From: an uncultured Bacillaceae bacterium
Lineage (GTDB): Bacteria; Bacillota; Bacilli; Bacillales; Caldibacillaceae
Length of the DNA: 18,980 bases
Assembly (NCBI GenBank): GCA_937983015.1
Contig: CALKAK010000047.1
Span: 1-18,980 of the forward strand
Direction of reading: 5' to 3'
Shown: piece after piece, positions 6,664 to 13,454 of the stretch
Layout: the number at the start of each line of letters is the position of its first letter
Position numbering within the stretch: the stretch's first letter is position 1
Notes under the pieces: model-generated
The model's input: the letters and a program-made list of their open reading frames with translations, nothing else
Told to the model about the DNA's origin: nothing
Databases searched by the model: none
Made by a program: the position numbers and the translations under genes

Positions 6664-7572
6664 ATGAATTCAGTTGATTTGAATGTAGAACAAAAAGAAA
6701 CTGAAAAAATAGAAGCTCCCACCGGTTTAGCAGTTATTTGGCGCGAGCTAATTAAAGATAAATTGGCATTATTTTCTTTCGTTTTGTTAATCGGTTTGGT
6801 TTTATTCATCTATATTTATAGCTTTTTTCTGAATCAAGATGAAATTACCAAAATTGATTTGATGAACATTTTCGCGCGTCCTAATGCCCAAAACTGGCTC
6901 GGTACGGATTATGGTGGCCGGGATGTATTCGGGCAACTGATCATCGGAGCGCGCAATTCCTTGACGATCGGCTTTTTGATCACTTTGACCACTTCATTGA
7001 TCGGAATCACCCTCGGTGTGATTTCCGGTTACTTCGGAGGTTGGGTTGATTATGTGATCATGCGTTTTATCGATTTTATCCTCGTGTTACCAACTTTGAT
7101 GATCGTGATCGTCTTTGTATCGATCGTCCCTGATTATAATGTTTTTCATTTTATTTTCATCATGTCTCTTTTTTACTGGACAAGTAAAGCTCGACTCATC
7201 CGTTCTAAGACGCTCGCTGAGCGAGAATTAGATTATGTTTCAGCATCAAAAACATTAGGAACACCCGATTGGAAGATCATTTTATTCCAGGTATTGCCTA
7301 ATTTGAGTTCAATCATCATCGTGAACATGACCCTTAATTTAGCCGGTAACATCGGGATTGAGACGGGTCTCAGTTACTTGGGCTTTGGATTGCCAGAGAG
7401 CGTACCAAGTCTAGGTACTTTGATCAGTTATTCCACCAATCCTGATGTTATGCAGAATAAATGGTGGGTATGGTTACCTGCAGCATTACTGATTTTAGTA
7501 TTGATGCTTTGCATCAACTTTGTCGGTCAGGCGTTAAAACGGGCAGCAGACGCAAGACAACGACTAGGGTAA
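6664..7572 (+). CDS. oppC: Oligopeptide ABC transporter permease OppC, copy 1
   Basis: A 302-residue membrane permease paired with OppB. A leading cytosolic tail and first helix (about residues 35-58) precede the NWLGTDYGGRDVF segment typical of OppC/DppC. The coupling loop is around A194-S-K-T-L-G199. The start is ATG 6664, with GGGGGAGG ending at 6657. An in-frame GTG at 6643 overlaps the oppB stop and has no such site, and copy 2 starts at the position equivalent to 6664. The last 45 complete codons (7429-7563) are identical at every base to those of copy 2, unlike the rest of the gene (see the repeat entry). oppA starts 23 nt after the stop. Confidence 0.94.
   Translation: MNSVDLNVEQKETEKIEAPTGLAVIWRELIKDKLALFSFVLLIGLVLFIYIYSFFLNQDEITKIDLMNIFARPNAQNWLGTDYGGRDVFGQLIIGARNSLTIGFLITLTTSLIGITLGVISGYFGGWVDYVIMRFIDFILVLPTLMIVIVFVSIVPDYNVFHFIFIMSLFYWTSKARLIRSKTLAERELDYVSASKTLGTPDWKIILFQVLPNLSSIIIVNMTLNLAGNIGIETGLSYLGFGLPESVPSLGTLISYSTNPDVMQNKWWVWLPAALLILVLMLCINFVGQALKRAADARQRLG
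7429..7565 (+). repeat. 137-bp stretch identical in both oppC genes (copy 1)
   Basis: By direct comparison, 7429-7565 matches 14220-14356 at every base. The preceding 62 codons (7243-7428) encode the same residues in both copies but differ at 19 codons. The shift in synonymous divergence is abrupt, which suggests gene conversion between the operons or a nucleotide-level constraint. Confidence 0.9.
7501..7517 (+). other. Small hairpin inside the conserved oppC tract
   Basis: TTGATGC (7501-7507) and GCATCAA (7511-7517) form a perfect 7-bp stem with a TTT loop, within codons for LMLCIN. It lies about 80 nt upstream of the oppA start and is present unchanged at 14292-14308. It may influence mRNA processing or may be incidental to coding. 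Confidence 0.35.
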
Positions 7573-7595
7573 GAGACAAAAAAGGAGGAAACGAA

Positions 7596-9386
7596 TTGAA
7601 AAAGAGAAATTATTTTTTACTCACTCTCTTTATCGTCCTCGGTTTGTTATTAACAGCCTGTGGTGGGAGTGACGACAAAACATCCGGTGGAAAATCCGAT
7701 GAAAAAGAAGATGAAGTACAATTAATTGATCCGGAAAAAGATTTTCCAAAAAAAGTCGACAAACGCGATGATGCCATCGAAGGTGGAACGATCACATACG
7801 CTATAGTGAAGGATAGCCCGTTTGAAGGCGTCCTCGATTATAACTTCTATCAAGATGCATATGATGCGGATATCATCAAATTCTTTGCCGAACCTATTTT
7901 CGCTTTTGATGAAAACTATGAAATCACCAACGATCTACCTTCTGCTGCCAAATTTGAAGTAAATGATGATCTGACACAGATCAAGGTAACCATCCAGGAT
8001 GGCGTTTACTGGCATAACGGTGAACCACTGGAAGCAGAAGACTATGCCTATTCTTTCTATATCATCGGTCATCCGGATTACGATGGAATCCGTTATGGTG
8101 ACGATATGATTTCTGATATTGTCGGAATGGAAGCTTACCACAAGGGTGAAACGGATGTCATCGAAGGTATTGAGATCCTCAATGATAAGGAATTAACGAT
8201 CACCTGGACGGAACCGAAAGCTTCCCTCTTCAAGGGAATCTGGCCTTATGCCGCGCCGAAAGATTATATCGGGGAAATTCCGGTCGGCGAATTATCTGGA
8301 CATGAGAAAATTCGTGTGAATCCAATCGGTTTCGGTCCATTTAAGGTGAAAAATATTGTACCGGGTGAATCCGTTGAATTCGTAGCGTTCGAAGATTACT
8401 ACAAAGGTAAACCGCAACTGGACGGGGTAATCGTACGTACGGTTCCAACCGCTACGATTGTCGAAGAAATCAAGAATGGCAATGTGGATATCGCATCCTT
8501 CCCGACGGACCAATATCAAATCGGTATGGATACGCCCGGCTATGAACTATTAGCTGCGATGGAAAATGCTTACACATACATCGGCTTTAAATTAGGTCGC
8601 TGGGATGCAGAACAAGGACAGGTCGTCCAAGACCGTGAAACACCATTACAAGATAAAGCGCTACGCCAAGCATTCGCCTATGCGATGGATAACGCTTCCA
8701 TTGCCCAGAACTTCTACAAAGGGCTAAGAACACCAGCAACAACATTGATCATTCCTTTCTTTACCGAATTCCATAATCCTGATCTCGAAGGATATACCTA
8801 TAATCCGGAAAAAGCCAAAGAAATTCTTGATGAAGCCGGGTATATTGATGTAGATGGCGACGGATTCCGTGAAGATAAAGACGGAAATCCGATGGTGTTT
8901 AATTTCGCATCGATGAGCGGTGGGGAAACGGCTGAACCGATCGCCATGTACTACATTCAAAATTGGCAAGATGTCGGTTTAAATGTGCAATTATTAGAAG
9001 GCCGTTTGCACGACTTTAACGCATTCTACGATCGTGTTCAAAATGATGATCCTGCCATCGATATTTATCAAGCTGCCTGGGGTACAGGTACGGACCCGAA
9101 CCCATACGGCTTGTATTCCAAATATACGTCATTTAACTTGGCACGCTGGGATAACGATGAAAGTGAACGATTGCTCACAGAAGGTCAATCTTTAGAAGCT
9201 GCTAAAGATATTGAACTGCGCAAAGAAATCTACAACAAATGGCAAGAATTGATGCTGGAAGAAGTGCCGGTTGTTCCGACACTATACCGGTATGAATTAG
9301 TAGCCGTAAATGATCGTGTCGCTTACTACACGGTTGATCCTGCCGATACCGATTTCGGCTGGCATCAAGTTGCGGTAACAGAATAA
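7596..9386 (+). CDS. oppA: Peptide-binding lipoprotein OppA, copy 1
   Basis: A 596-residue extracellular solute-binding protein of SBP family 5, which captures peptides for the OppBCDF importer. It has a lipoprotein signal peptide: KKR, a hydrophobic core, lipobox LLTAC with C22 to be lipidated, then a Gly/Ser/Lys/Asp-rich linker to about residue 50. The mature lobes follow, with family hallmarks such as TIQDGVYWHNGEPLEAEDY. A calcium-loop-like DVDGDGFRED begins at D418. The start is TTG 7596, 6-7 nt after AAAAGGAGG. The longer frame back to 7461 runs into oppC and has no site of its own. It is last in operon 1 and is followed at once by a terminator. It differs from copy 2 in patches, for example QYQIGMDTPGYELLAAMENA, so ligand preference may differ. 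Confidence 0.94.
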   Translation: MKKRNYFLLTLFIVLGLLLTACGGSDDKTSGGKSDEKEDEVQLIDPEKDFPKKVDKRDDAIEGGTITYAIVKDSPFEGVLDYNFYQDAYDADIIKFFAEPIFAFDENYEITNDLPSAAKFEVNDDLTQIKVTIQDGVYWHNGEPLEAEDYAYSFYIIGHPDYDGIRYGDDMISDIVGMEAYHKGETDVIEGIEILNDKELTITWTEPKASLFKGIWPYAAPKDYIGEIPVGELSGHEKIRVNPIGFGPFKVKNIVPGESVEFVAFEDYYKGKPQLDGVIVRTVPTATIVEEIKNGNVDIASFPTDQYQIGMDTPGYELLAAMENAYTYIGFKLGRWDAEQGQVVQDRETPLQDKALRQAFAYAMDNASIAQNFYKGLRTPATTLIIPFFTEFHNPDLEGYTYNPEKAKEILDEAGYIDVDGDGFREDKDGNPMVFNFASMSGGETAEPIAMYYIQNWQDVGLNVQLLEGRLHDFNAFYDRVQNDDPAIDIYQAAWGTGTDPNPYGLYSKYTSFNLARWDNDESERLLTEGQSLEAAKDIELRKEIYNKWQELMLEEVPVVPTLYRYELVAVNDRVAYYTVDPADTDFGWHQVAVTE

Positions 9387-9392
9387 TAACGT

Positions 9393-9423
9393 AAAAAGAG
9401 TGTCCTGCGGGACACTCTTTTTT
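9393..9423 (+). terminator. Strong terminator of opp operon 1
   Basis: A 13-bp perfect stem, 9393-9405 (AAAAAGAGTGTCC) with 9410-9422, closes a TGCG tetraloop and continues into T residues. It starts 6 nt after the oppA stop codon and separates the two operons into different transcription units. Its symmetry would also allow function on the minus strand. Confidence 0.92.
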
Positions 9424-9520
9424 AAAGGTGTTTTTTCGGGGCTTTTGTTTATGATTATATGGAGCCTGATAGCTTTTGTATTTCGGAACAGGGTAATGAA
9501 GAAAAAGGTTTATGGAGGAA

Positions 9521-9556
9521 TTCAATTCAATCCTCCCGCTTCAAAATTGAATTGAA
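9521..9556. repeat. 11-bp perfect inverted repeat with alternative pairing
   Basis: TTCAATTCAAT (9521-9531) is the exact reverse complement of 9546-9556, with a 14-nt loop. A second, overlapping pairing is possible between GGAGGA (9514-9519) and TCCTCC (9531-9536). No T-run follows, so it is not an intrinsic terminator. It could be an operator or a structured RNA. Confidence 0.5.
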
Positions 9557-9567
9557 ATGAAAAAATA

Positions 9568-9595
9568 TTGCAAAATACACGGATTCTAATATTAT
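9568..9595 (+). promoter_or_regulatory. Candidate sigma-A promoter of an intergenic RNA
   Basis: TTGCAA (9568-9573) and TATTAT (9590-9595) are 16 bp apart, matching consensus at 4/6 and 5/6. Transcription would begin near 9602 and run to the terminator at 9689-9734. Confidence 0.35.
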
Positions 9596-9601
9596 AGTAT
9601 T

Positions 9602-9734
9602 TAAGAATATTCCAGTTTACAGTCGATGAAAGGACTCTCGATCGAACGATTTGAACCGATGCCTTTCGCATAGAACTTTCAATTTTTTCGGACTTTTTTC
9701 ATGGATCATCAAGGGGAATAAAGTCCGGTTTTTT
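9602..9734 (+). ncRNA. Candidate small RNA of about 130 nt
   Basis: The interval lies between a promoter-like site (9568-9595) and a terminator-like hairpin (9689-9734). It is followed by more than 700 bp without a convincing gene. Inside, GAAAGG (9628-9633) can pair with CCTTTC (9662-9667). A 15-codon frame from ATG 9626 has no ribosome binding site. I do not recognise it as 6S RNA, a T-box or a known riboswitch. This is an inference from signals only; no expression or conservation data are available. Confidence 0.3.
9689..9734 (+). terminator. Terminator-like hairpin with long loop
   Basis: CGGACTTT (9689-9696) pairs perfectly with AAAGTCCG (9720-9727), followed by six T residues (9729-9734). 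The 23-nt loop (9697-9719) is long for a simple terminator. It would end the candidate intergenic RNA. Confidence 0.55.
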
Positions 9735-9912
9735 ATTAATTCGATATACGAGGTGTGTAGCTAATTTCAAATTTATATATTTGTGCTATTTTTATGCAAA
9801 ATAACGTTCTTAAGTCACGGAAAGGGGAGAGATCATATTTATTTGTTAATTCATAAATGTATTATTTCTTTTTCCACAAATCTGTGATAGAGTGGGAATA
9901 TCATTTTTATTG

Positions 9913-10071
9913 ATGAGAACTATCGGTCACTATCTGCGACCAAGATTGAATGTTAATATTAATGGTCGAATAAGGGGCTTTTCACTCTGTTTCGCTATAA
10001 ACAAAAAAGTCGGTCAATTTTATCAAATTAGAGTTGCAAATCCGTTCAACATTTATTATATTTATATATAA
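9913..10071 (+). other. Unsupported 52-codon ORF in the spacer
   Basis: An open frame from ATG 9913 to TAA 10069-10071 gives a basic peptide beginning MRTIGHYLRPRLN and ending NIYYIYI. No ribosome binding site lies at proper distance, composition drifts into AT-rich non-coding sequence at the end, and no family is recognised. It is probably chance; it is noted because it is the longest forward frame I found in the spacer. Confidence 0.1.
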
Positions 10072-10146
10072 TTTTATTATTACTAAGTTCAGTAAAATCA
10101 CCTAAACATAAAAAAATAAATAGTCAGATATTCTTGTACATAAAAT

Positions 10147-10179
10147 TGTCCCAACATTCCAAAACCGAATGTTCGGACA
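10147..10179. repeat. 33-bp imperfect palindrome in the spacer
   Basis: TGTCC-C-AACATTC (10147-10159) faces GAATGTT-C-GGACA (10167-10179) around a 7-nt centre. This gives 13-bp arms with a single C/C mismatch. It lies about 190 bp upstream of the operon-2 promoter. On the minus strand it is followed by a weak T-rich stretch (AATTTTATG), on the plus strand by none. It may be an operator or a hairpin. Confidence 0.5.
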
Positions 10180-10256
10180 TTGATTATTAGAATAAATCAG
10201 ATATATCAACAAAGTATGATTTTGGCAAAGTTTAAATAATATGAAACAATAACATT

Positions 10257-10270
10257 TTCTCCGAGGAGAA
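10257..10270. repeat. 14-bp palindrome upstream of opp operon 2
   Basis: TTCTCC-GA-GGAGAA has 6-bp perfect arms and a 2-bp centre, about 100 bp upstream of the -35 box of operon 2. A 2-nt loop disfavours an RNA hairpin, so if functional it is more likely a protein binding site. The GAGGAG half resembles a ribosome binding site but no start codon follows at a usable distance. Confidence 0.3.
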
Positions 10271-10366
10271 TACAAGCTAAAACTTATTCAACTAACGTAT
10301 TATTGGAAGAAGAATGTTCGTATTTATCTTATTTTTAGAAGTTATCCTTTTTTTAGAAATAAATAA

Positions 10367-10396
10367 TTGACATATACCGGAATATTGTACTATACT
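10367..10396 (+). promoter_or_regulatory. Sigma-A promoter of opp operon 2
   Basis: A perfect -35 TTGACA (10367-10372) and a -10 TATACT (10391-10396, 5/6) are 18 bp apart. The leader to oppD copy 2 would be about 95 nt and contains a short ATCCC/GGGAT stem (10455-10475) ahead of the AGGAGGTG site at 10486-10493. This promoter looks closer to consensus than that of operon 1 and lacks its nested repeat. Confidence 0.7.
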
Positions 10397-10499
10397 ATTT
10401 CAATAAATCGTTAATCCTTGAACGCGATAAAGAATTAAATAGTGTTTGTTAGAGATCCCCGTTAGCCAAAGGGATGGTGAAATATAGGAGGTGGGTAAA

Positions 10500-11519
10500 T
10501 TGTCCCAAAAGCCCCTATTGCAAATAAACCATTTGAAGACTTCCTTCCGAATTGGCGATGAGTATTACGCGGCTGTAGATGATGTTTCTCTTACCGTTAA
10601 TGAGAATGAAGTGGTTGCTATTGTCGGCGAATCCGGCTGTGGGAAAAGTGCACTGGCACTGTCCATCATGAAATTACACCAACCGGAAAATACCAAAATC
10701 GAAGGGGAAATTATCTTTAACGGAACGAATCTCGTTCCCTTGACAATAGAAGAGATGAATAAATTTCGTGGAAAAGAAATCGGGATGGTATTCCAGGATC
10801 CGATGACGGCATTAAACCCGCTGATGCGTGTCGGACAGCAAATTGAAGAAGGAATGAAAAACCATCTGAAACTATCGAAAGAAGAAATGAAGAAACGGGC
10901 TATCGATTTACTCGATAAGGTTGGAATTCCTAATCCAGAAAGAACGTACTACCGTTACCCGCACGAATTATCTGGTGGAATGAGACAGCGGGTCGTAATC
11001 GCGATCGCGATCGCCTGTGAACCGAAATTACTGATCGCCGATGAACCGACGACAGCCCTTGATGTAACGATTCAAGCCCAAATTCTTGATTTGCTTAAGG
11101 ATATGCAGAAGGAAATGCAAACGGGAATTATCTTGATCACCCATGATCTCGGTGTTGTTGCCGAGATGGCTGATAAGGTAGCTGTGATGTATGCGGGCGA
11201 GATCGTAGAATTTGCCGATGTTGAAACCTTGTTTACAAATCCACTACATCCCTATACACGTTCATTATTCAATTCCTTACCTTCTGCCGAACATGTCCAA
11301 GATCGGCTTCATGTCATCCAGGGCATGGTACCATCTTTGAAAAATCTTCCCCGGAAAGGTTGCCGCTTTGCTGACCGTATACCCTGGGTCGATCGTAGCG
11401 CCCATGAAGAAAATCCCGAAATGCGAGAAGTAGAAAAGGGGCATTGGGTTCGCTGCACTTGCTGGCAACACTTTGACTTTCCTGATGAGGCGGAGGTAAA
11501 AAGTTATGCCATTACTTAA
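10500..11519 (+). CDS. oppD: Oligopeptide ABC transporter ATPase OppD, copy 2
   Basis: A 339-residue ATPase, the paralogue of the gene at 3707. Walker A is G43-S50, and the LSGGM signature, LLIADEPT Walker B and LITHDL switch are all intact. The C-terminal tail again has GCRF and RCTCW but RIPW in place of an RCP-type cysteine, so this variation predates the duplication. TTG 10500 is taken as the start because AGGAGGTG (10486-10493) is well spaced. The in-frame GTG at 10491 is part of the binding site itself. The 3' end overlaps oppF copy 2 by 14 nt, exactly as in copy 1. It is the first gene of operon 2, under the promoter at 10367. Confidence 0.93.
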   Translation: MSQKPLLQINHLKTSFRIGDEYYAAVDDVSLTVNENEVVAIVGESGCGKSALALSIMKLHQPENTKIEGEIIFNGTNLVPLTIEEMNKFRGKEIGMVFQDPMTALNPLMRVGQQIEEGMKNHLKLSKEEMKKRAIDLLDKVGIPNPERTYYRYPHELSGGMRQRVVIAIAIACEPKLLIADEPTTALDVTIQAQILDLLKDMQKEMQTGIILITHDLGVVAEMADKVAVMYAGEIVEFADVETLFTNPLHPYTRSLFNSLPSAEHVQDRLHVIQGMVPSLKNLPRKGCRFADRIPWVDRSAHEENPEMREVEKGHWVRCTCWQHFDFPDEAEVKSYAIT

Positions 11520-12444
11520 AGTGGAAAACTTGAAAGTCTATTATCCGATTCGAAGTGGTTTTTTCCGTTTAGTGCGTGATTACGTAAAAGCGGTGGACGG
11601 AATTAGCTTTGAAATAAAAGAAGGAGAAACGTATGGATTGGTTGGCGAGTCTGGTTGTGGAAAAACAACCACGGGACGGACGATCATCGGATTAAATAAA
11701 GCTACTGACGGACATGTTTATCTCAATACAAATGGGGATCAAGTTGATTTAGTCAAACTGTCGCGGAAGGAATTTCGCAAGTATCGCCAGGATATTCAAA
11801 TGATATTTCAAGACCCCTATTCATCGTTAAATATTAAAAAGCGGGTTCGCGATATCATCGCCGAACCGTTACGGAATTTCGAAAAGCTAACTCCGGAAGA
11901 AGAAGAGCAGCGAGTGATCGATGCGTTGGAAAAAGTAGGTTTGGGACCGGACTCAATGTATAAATATCCACACCAGTTTTCTGGGGGACAAAGACAGCGG
12001 ATCGGTATTGCTCGCGCCCTTGTCATCAATCCAAAATTGATCATTGCGGACGAACCGGTATCAGCACTGGACGTTTCCGTTCAAGCGCAAGTTTTGAACT
12101 TCATGAAAGATATTCAAAAAGAATTCAATCTGAGTTATCTATTCATCAGTCATGACCTGGGTGTCGTCCGCCATATGTGCGACCGGATCGGCATCATGTA
12201 TAAAGGCCGTCTTGTAGAAGAGGGAACGGCTGAAGACATTTTCGAAAATCCCCAGCACCTTTATACGAAACGACTACTCTCAGCCATTCCTAATATCAAT
12301 CCGAAAAAACGTTATGAAAATCAACGTTTGCGGGAACAAATAAATCGCGAGTTTGTAGAAAAGTCACGCGAATTTTTCGACGAAGAGGGTAGAATCTATG
12401 ATCTGAAACCAATTTCTTCAACACATTCCGTAGCGATTCCTTAG
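11506..12444 (+). CDS. oppF: Oligopeptide ABC transporter ATPase OppF, copy 2
   Basis: A 312-residue ATPase, the same length as copy 1 and collinear with it without indels. Walker A GESGCGKT (47-54), FSGGQ (158-162), LIIADEP (from 178) and ISHDL (H216) are conserved. Differences from copy 1 are scattered and mostly conservative, with a cluster in the nucleotide-binding domain insert (HVYLNTNGDQVDLVKL) and in the charged C-terminal tail. It is translated from ATG 11506 inside the oppD 3' end with a CGGAGG site upstream. oppB begins 18 nt after the stop. It should form the ATPase pair with OppD; cross-assembly with operon-1 subunits is possible given the similarity, but this is inference. Confidence 0.94.
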   Translation: MPLLKVENLKVYYPIRSGFFRLVRDYVKAVDGISFEIKEGETYGLVGESGCGKTTTGRTIIGLNKATDGHVYLNTNGDQVDLVKLSRKEFRKYRQDIQMIFQDPYSSLNIKKRVRDIIAEPLRNFEKLTPEEEEQRVIDALEKVGLGPDSMYKYPHQFSGGQRQRIGIARALVINPKLIIADEPVSALDVSVQAQVLNFMKDIQKEFNLSYLFISHDLGVVRHMCDRIGIMYKGRLVEEGTAEDIFENPQHLYTKRLLSAIPNINPKKRYENQRLREQINREFVEKSREFFDEEGRIYDLKPISSTHSVAIP

Positions 12445-12462
12445 AAAGAAGGGACATGAGCG

Positions 12463-13434
12463 ATGGTAAAGTTTATCATCAAACGCATTCTTGCTATGAT
12501 TCCACAACTTTTCATCTTAAGTTTGCTCGTATTCATGCTCACGAAAGCAATGCCAGGGGATCCCATTTCCGCATCCTTCTTAAACAATCCTAACCTGGAT
12601 CCGGAAGTAATAGAAGAGTTAAAAGAAAAACATGGTCTCAACGACCCCTGGTACGTTCAGTATACGAATTGGATCAAGAGATTATTACAGGGAGATTTAG
12701 GAGTTTCCTATGTTCATAAAGTAAAAATTAGTAAATTACTAGGAGAACGCTTTGCCAATACGGTCGTTCTCGGTGCGGCAACGCTCATCATCTCCTACCT
12801 GATCGCGATACCGTTAGGTATCATCGCCGGACGCTATCAAGATTCGTTGGCGGATAAATTAATCGTCGGATATAACTATTTTTCATACGCAGTACCACTA
12901 TTCGTTTTCGCCCTACTCATGCTGTTTATTTTCGGTTTCCGTTTAGGATGGTTCCCGACAAGTGGAAGTGTAGACCCCCAAGTTACAAAAGGAACCTTGG
13001 AATATTATTTGAGTAGATTGCATCATCTCATCCTCCCGGCAACAACGGCTGCGCTCTTATCAACAGTAGGAACGATTCAATATTTACGCAGTGAAATTAT
13101 CGACACGAAATACCAAGATTTCGTAAAAACAGCACGAGCTAAAGGAACTCCGGAAAAATACGTGTATAACCGACACATCTTGCGAAATTCCTTATTACCG
13201 ATCGCAGCCTTTCTGGGAACGGATATTGTCAGTATCTTAGGTGGATCGATTTTTATTGAACAAATCTTTGGTTATCCAGGTATTGGACAACTATTCATTT
13301 CATCGATTTTGCAACGTGATTATAGTGTGGTTGTGGTACTCGTCATGCTTTCAGGTTTTCTGGCGATTTTAGGTACATTGTTATCCGATATTATCATGAG
13401 TATCGTCGATCCGCGAATCCGAATTGAAGAATAG
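12463..13434 (+). CDS. oppB: Oligopeptide ABC transporter permease OppB, copy 2
   Basis: A 323-residue six-helix permease, the same length as copy 1. The TKAMPGDPIS segment after helix 1, the KTARAKGTPEKYVY coupling loop (about 222-235) and the GSIFIEQIFGYPGIGQLF motif are conserved. Substitutions relative to copy 1 concentrate in the first external domain (residues about 38-100, for example SASFLNNPNL against SQAFIGNPNL), which faces the binding protein. This fits co-variation with a diverged OppA. ATG 12463 follows an AAGAAGGGA site. oppC starts 20 nt after the stop, as in copy 1. Confidence 0.94.
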   Translation: MVKFIIKRILAMIPQLFILSLLVFMLTKAMPGDPISASFLNNPNLDPEVIEELKEKHGLNDPWYVQYTNWIKRLLQGDLGVSYVHKVKISKLLGERFANTVVLGAATLIISYLIAIPLGIIAGRYQDSLADKLIVGYNYFSYAVPLFVFALLMLFIFGFRLGWFPTSGSVDPQVTKGTLEYYLSRLHHLILPATTAALLSTVGTIQYLRSEIIDTKYQDFVKTARAKGTPEKYVYNRHILRNSLLPIAAFLGTDIVSILGGSIFIEQIFGYPGIGQLFISSILQRDYSVVVVLVMLSGFLAILGTLLSDIIMSIVDPRIRIEE

Positions 13435-13454
13435 ATGGAACAGGGAGGATCGTC

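Larger units (their letters stand above)
3710..9386 (+). repeat. Copy 1 of a duplicated five-gene opp operon
   Basis: The segment corresponds gene for gene with 10500-16205. The offset is 6790 nt at oppD and oppF, 6791 at oppB and oppC, and 6792 at the oppA start. Indels are therefore almost absent until oppA. The 14-nt oppD/oppF overlap and the 17/18, 20/20 and 23/24-nt gene spacings are kept. Substitutions, mostly synonymous, are spread throughout except in the oppC 3' end. Confidence 0.9.
9424..10499. other. 1.1 kb AT-rich spacer between the two opp operons
   Basis: No convincing protein gene is present. In order it holds an 11-bp inverted repeat (9521-9556), a promoter-like site (9568-9595) with a candidate RNA ending in a terminator (9602-9734), an unsupported 52-codon ORF (9913-10071), a large imperfect palindrome (10147-10179), a 14-bp palindrome (10257-10270) and the operon-2 promoter (10367-10396). 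A short ATCCC/GGGAT stem (10455-10459 with 10471-10475) lies just upstream of the oppD ribosome binding site. I see no remnant of a transposase or of a sixth opp gene. Confidence 0.65.

Noticed and set aside
7461..7595. A longer oppA reading frame beginning inside oppC
   Set aside because: It overlaps the oppC 3' end, lacks its own binding site, and would place the lipoprotein signal peptide 45 residues into the protein. The TTG at 7596 restores a normal signal peptide and matches copy 2.
9202..9525. 107-codon minus-strand ORF across the oppA 3' end and terminator
   Set aside because: It runs antisense through oppA and the terminator, with no family signature and no binding site. It is a shadow of the real gene.
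9496..9555. 19-codon ORF (MKKKVYGGIQFNPPASKLN) as a possible signalling peptide near opp
   Set aside because: The GGG upstream is only 2 nt from the ATG, there is no signal or hydrophobic export segment, and the frame exists only because it spans the inverted repeat.
9626..9673. 15-codon ORF inside the candidate RNA
   Set aside because: No ribosome binding site precedes the ATG and the peptide has no export features.
9900..10020. T-box or riboswitch leader suggested by repeated GGTC/GACC elements
   Set aside because: The T-box core and any recognisable aptamer are missing, and no adjacent terminator or gene follows. The repeats pair in several ways of similar weakness.
9424..10499. Insertion sequence or phage remnant as the cause of the long spacer
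   Set aside because: No transposase fragment, terminal repeats with target duplication or tRNA-like attachment site could be found by eye.
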